From contig NZ_JABMKX010000002.1 of the NCBI RefSeq assembly GCF_013204885.1, positions 186,001-250,000 on the forward strand: 64,000 nt of DNA, read 5' to 3'. Position numbers and translations under genes: made by a program. Below are positions 62,069-64,000 of this stretch, one piece after another. The stretch's first letter is position 1. Each line of letters opens with the position of its first letter. A model generated the notes under the pieces. It was not told where the DNA came from. It ran no database searches and saw only the letters and a list, made by a program, of their open reading frames with translations. The stretch is from Paenibacillus tritici. GTDB taxonomy: Bacteria; Bacillota; Bacilli; Paenibacillales; Paenibacillaceae.

Positions 62069-63292
62069 AGGGGGCTTCACCTGAGCTTCATAGCCGGCTG
62101 CATCCAGCTTGCCGGTCAGCAAACTGAGCGCCGCTTCCGCCTTCCGGTTCCACTCAGCTTCTGAGCCTGAGCCGGGAGTGTTGTCCTCTGCAAAGAACCA
62201 TCCGGCATCCATGGGCAGCCGCTCAAGCTTAAGCTGGTCCGAGCGGTACAGCTCGTCCAGTGCAGGCAGACGGTCCGTGTTCTTCAGCCATTCCAGCTGG
62301 GCAGTGCTTGAGGTTACATAGGCCAGCCACTTGACTGCTGCTTCAGGACTGCCGGATTGGGCCGGAAGGGCGAAAAAGCGGCTGTTGATGACCTCATAGC
62401 GATGTGCGCCCTCCTGTTCCTGCGGCACCTGTACCGCCAGCGCCGTGTTCCCGTGCTTCTTCCATTCCGAGAGCGGCACTGCCGCCACCGCAAGCTGTCC
62501 ATCCTGCAGCATCTCCCAGATCTTCTGGTTGTACCGGCTGGTCAGATAAAAATAACTGCGTGCCCCTTCTGTCCACTGTGCCTGAGCCAGACCCGCAGAC
62601 AGCAGCCCGCTGCCCATGCTCTGCAGCACCGCAGCATACCCGTACGGATTCCGCGTATCCATAGCCAGCAGATATCGGTTCTTCTCCGCTTCACCCTTCA
62701 GCCGTGCAAGCAGCTCATTCCATTGTTCCAGATTTGTCGGTGCTTGCGCCAGACCCAGCTTGGCGAGCCGTTCCGGGGAATATACCAGCACATAAGGATC
62801 GATATCCAGCGGCACCCCCCAGTTGTATCCGTTCCACTGCATCTGCGGAATAAGCATCGTAAGCGGCGTGCTTCCCGGAACACTCTGATAGATATCTACA
62901 GGAAGCAGATATCCCCTGGTCGCCAGATCATAAATGCTGTGACCGTCAAGCATCACGATATCCGGACTGGCCCCAACGGTCAATTCCTCCCGCACCTGCG
63001 CCGCCCCGTCTTCCGAATCTACATTTTTAAGCATTACGTTAACTCCGCTGGACAAGGTATAATTCTTGCTGATCCGCTCCAGGACACTGAATTCCTCGCG
63101 GCTAAGCGATACGCGGATGTTAAGGCTCTGAATCTCCCCTGCTTCACCTGAAGGAGGACGCTCTGATTGGTCAGGCGGCTGTCTGGGCGGATAGTTACCG
63201 TTGTCCGTATCCAGCTCCATACTGGGCGACAAGCTTGTCAGCGCCAGCAGCAGAACAGCAAACAGCAGCCAATAATTTTTGCGTTTCAGCAC
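62060..63292 (-). CDS. Extracellular solute-binding protein, no ABC partners nearby
   Basis: A 410-residue family 1 type solute-binding protein: after a membrane segment (NYWLLFAVLLLALTSLSPS) and a Pro/Ser-rich linker, it has NIRVSLSREEFSVLERISKNYT, ASPDIVMLDGHSIYDLATRGYLLPVD near 130-155, WGVPLDIDPYVLVYSPERLAKLG near 185-207 and NSRFFALPAQSGSPEAAVKWLAYVTS near 312. The start is a GTG at 63292 with AAGGAGAG upstream; a longer frame runs into a noncoding repeat and is rejected. No cysteine follows the hydrophobic segment, so it is not a lipoprotein but perhaps membrane-anchored by an uncleaved signal. No permease or ATPase gene is adjacent. Confidence 0.78.
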   Translation of the reverse strand: MLKRKNYWLLFAVLLLALTSLSPSMELDTDNGNYPPRQPPDQSERPPSGEAGEIQSLNIRVSLSREEFSVLERISKNYTLSSGVNVMLKNVDSEDGAAQVREELTVGASPDIVMLDGHSIYDLATRGYLLPVDIYQSVPGSTPLTMLIPQMQWNGYNWGVPLDIDPYVLVYSPERLAKLGLAQAPTNLEQWNELLARLKGEAEKNRYLLAMDTRNPYGYAAVLQSMGSGLLSAGLAQAQWTEGARSYFYLTSRYNQKIWEMLQDGQLAVAAVPLSEWKKHGNTALAVQVPQEQEGAHRYEVINSRFFALPAQSGSPEAAVKWLAYVTSSTAQLEWLKNTDRLPALDELYRSDQLKLERLPMDAGWFFAEDNTPGSGSEAEWNRKAEAALSLLTGKLDAAGYEAQVKPPSE

Positions 63293-63444
63293 ATGCTCTC
63301 TCTCCTTCGGCTGTTTCTTATTCCTCATTTTAGCAGAGATGCTCAGCCTTGTCTGCGTTTGTGAAACCGTTCTCTTTATATAGAAGGAAACGGCGGGATC
63401 GAAGTATCTGAAGAGCATGGCCGCAATTTGGGCGGTAGTCGCAC

Positions 63445-63572
63445 CTGCGGTGAAATTTGGGCTTCCGGCCGCTGTTGACTCCAGATTTCTTCGATTAGAC
63501 CGCTGTGTGCGGTTGAAATCCGGAGTCAAAGGCGGACGCTGCCCCTCCTACAGCTCCAAATTCCCCCTCCGG
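63445..63572 (+). repeat. Dispersed hairpin repeat, copy B
   Basis: Same family and orientation as 13955-14084. Stem CCGCTGTTGACTCC with GGAGTCAAAGGCGG, inner AGATTTC with GAAATCC, apical CCGC-TGTGT-GCGG, outer TTTGG with CCAAA. It fills the gap (63293-63645) upstream of the solute-binding protein gene, where no gene is seen. Confidence 0.85.
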
Positions 63573-63645
63573 TGCTATCGCCATGTTGCTCCAGCTAATC
63601 CCAGCCAAATCCCCTCCCGCCGCTTCCGGGGGCGAGCAGGTAAAA

Positions 63646-63668
63646 GCCGGGAGTGGTCATCTCCCGGC
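63646..63668 (-). terminator. Terminator of the PhoH-family gene
   Basis: GCCGGGAG-ATGACCA-CTCCCGGC on the minus strand followed by TTTTA. It lies about 120 bases beyond the stop, with a gene-free stretch between. Confidence 0.85.
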
Positions 63669-63787
63669 TGGTAAAACAAGTATCTCTGACTGAGTAAAGA
63701 ATATCAGCCAGTAAACCAAGCTAGTAGAACCGAATCCGATAAATCCAGACATATGGTTACTACCACGCTGCTTGGAGCCTTGAGTGA

Positions 63788-64000
63788 CTACAGCAAATCC
63801 GCAGCCAGCTGAGCCAGATGCGAACGCTCACCCTTTTCAAGAGTGATATGGCCGCTGACGCCCTGCTGCTTGAACTTCTCCACGATATAGCTGAGTCCGT
63901 TACTCGCCGCATCCAGATAAGGATGGTCAATCTGCTCGGGATCACCCATCAGGATCACCTTGCTGCCTTCACCGGCACGGGAGACGATGGTCTTCACTTC
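63788..64000 (-). CDS. PhoH-family ATPase (YlaK-like), C-terminal end only
   Basis: The last 70 residues of a P-loop ATPase; the frame is open to the right edge of the window. Visible: [28 protein letters not shown], the Walker B-side motif GDPEQID of PhoH proteins, [11 protein letters not shown] and the ending [11 protein letters not shown]. The wording fits the PIN-PhoH fusion YlaK of Bacillus, but the PIN domain would be outside the window. A terminator follows. Confidence 0.85.
   Translation of the reverse strand, partial: EVKTIVSRAGEGSKVILMGDPEQIDHPYLDAASNGLSYIVEKFKQQGVSGHITLEKGERSHLAQLAADLL

Noticed and set aside
63293-63529. N-terminal extension of the solute-binding protein
   Set aside because: It overlaps the dispersed hairpin repeat and lacks a ribosome site; the GTG at 63292 has AAGGAGAG and begins a normal signal segment.
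1-64000. tRNA, rRNA genes or CRISPR array
   Set aside because: No cloverleaf-like segments, rRNA motifs or regularly spaced repeats with unique spacers were seen; the tandem arrays found are contiguous without spacers.

Overview
The window reads as chromosomal DNA of a spore-forming, mesodiaminopimelate-type Firmicute, most likely a Paenibacillus or close relative (inference). The support is direct: sigE, sigG, spoIIGA, spoVD, spoVE, divIVA, rsfA and spore-coat sugar genes; a MurE with the meso-DAP DNPR motif; bacillithiol synthase BshC; strong AGGAGG ribosome sites; and very frequent TTG/GTG starts. Nearly everything from 780 to 60177 lies on the minus strand.

Right to left (the direction of transcription), the layout is: a PhoH-type ATPase end (63788-64000), a copy of a structured repeat, an unlinked solute-binding protein, a coiled-coil exported protein and DUF2626; then rsfA, panE, a DUF3397 membrane protein; an opp oligopeptide operon whose oppD is a wreck; bshC and ahcY; then the division and cell wall (dcw) cluster mraZ-rsmH-ftsL-pbpB-spoVD-murE-murF-mraY-murD-spoVE-murG-murA-divIB-ftsA-ftsZ; an Rpn-type PD-(D/E)XK gene; spoIIGA-sigE-sigG; ylmC-pgeF-ylmE-sepF-ylmG-ylmH-divIVA; a 12-kb spore-surface sugar island; ileS; and DUF5665, a TraR/DksA-like gene (plus strand), lspA, rluD-family synthase and dapL.

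The accessory core is the island at 9487-22137. It carries SpsA, SpsB and CgeB-type glycosyltransferases together with every step class of a pseudaminic-acid-like pathway: 4,6-dehydratase, aminotransferase, N-acetyltransferase, UDP-sugar hydrolase, PEP-dependent synthase and cytidylyltransferase. It also has an extra epimerase, SDR and aldo/keto reductase. A near-perfect sigma-K promoter sits in front of spsA, so the operon is predicted to be made in the mother cell late in sporulation. A small beta-rich protein of unknown function is encoded divergently at its upstream end. The island separates divIVA from ileS, which are neighbours in Bacillus subtilis.

Other notable structure: an ileS T-box leader followed by a 580-bp composite palindrome (two inverted arms of about 165 bp around three 72-bp tandem repeats) before the ileS start; two copies of a 130-bp dispersed hairpin repeat with a compensatory base change; a MraZ operator array of three 10-bp-spaced boxes; and a spoIIG-type promoter with long spacer and Spo0A-box-like sites. 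I saw no tRNA, rRNA, CRISPR array or transposase. Starts given below were often moved to codons with a proper ribosome binding site.
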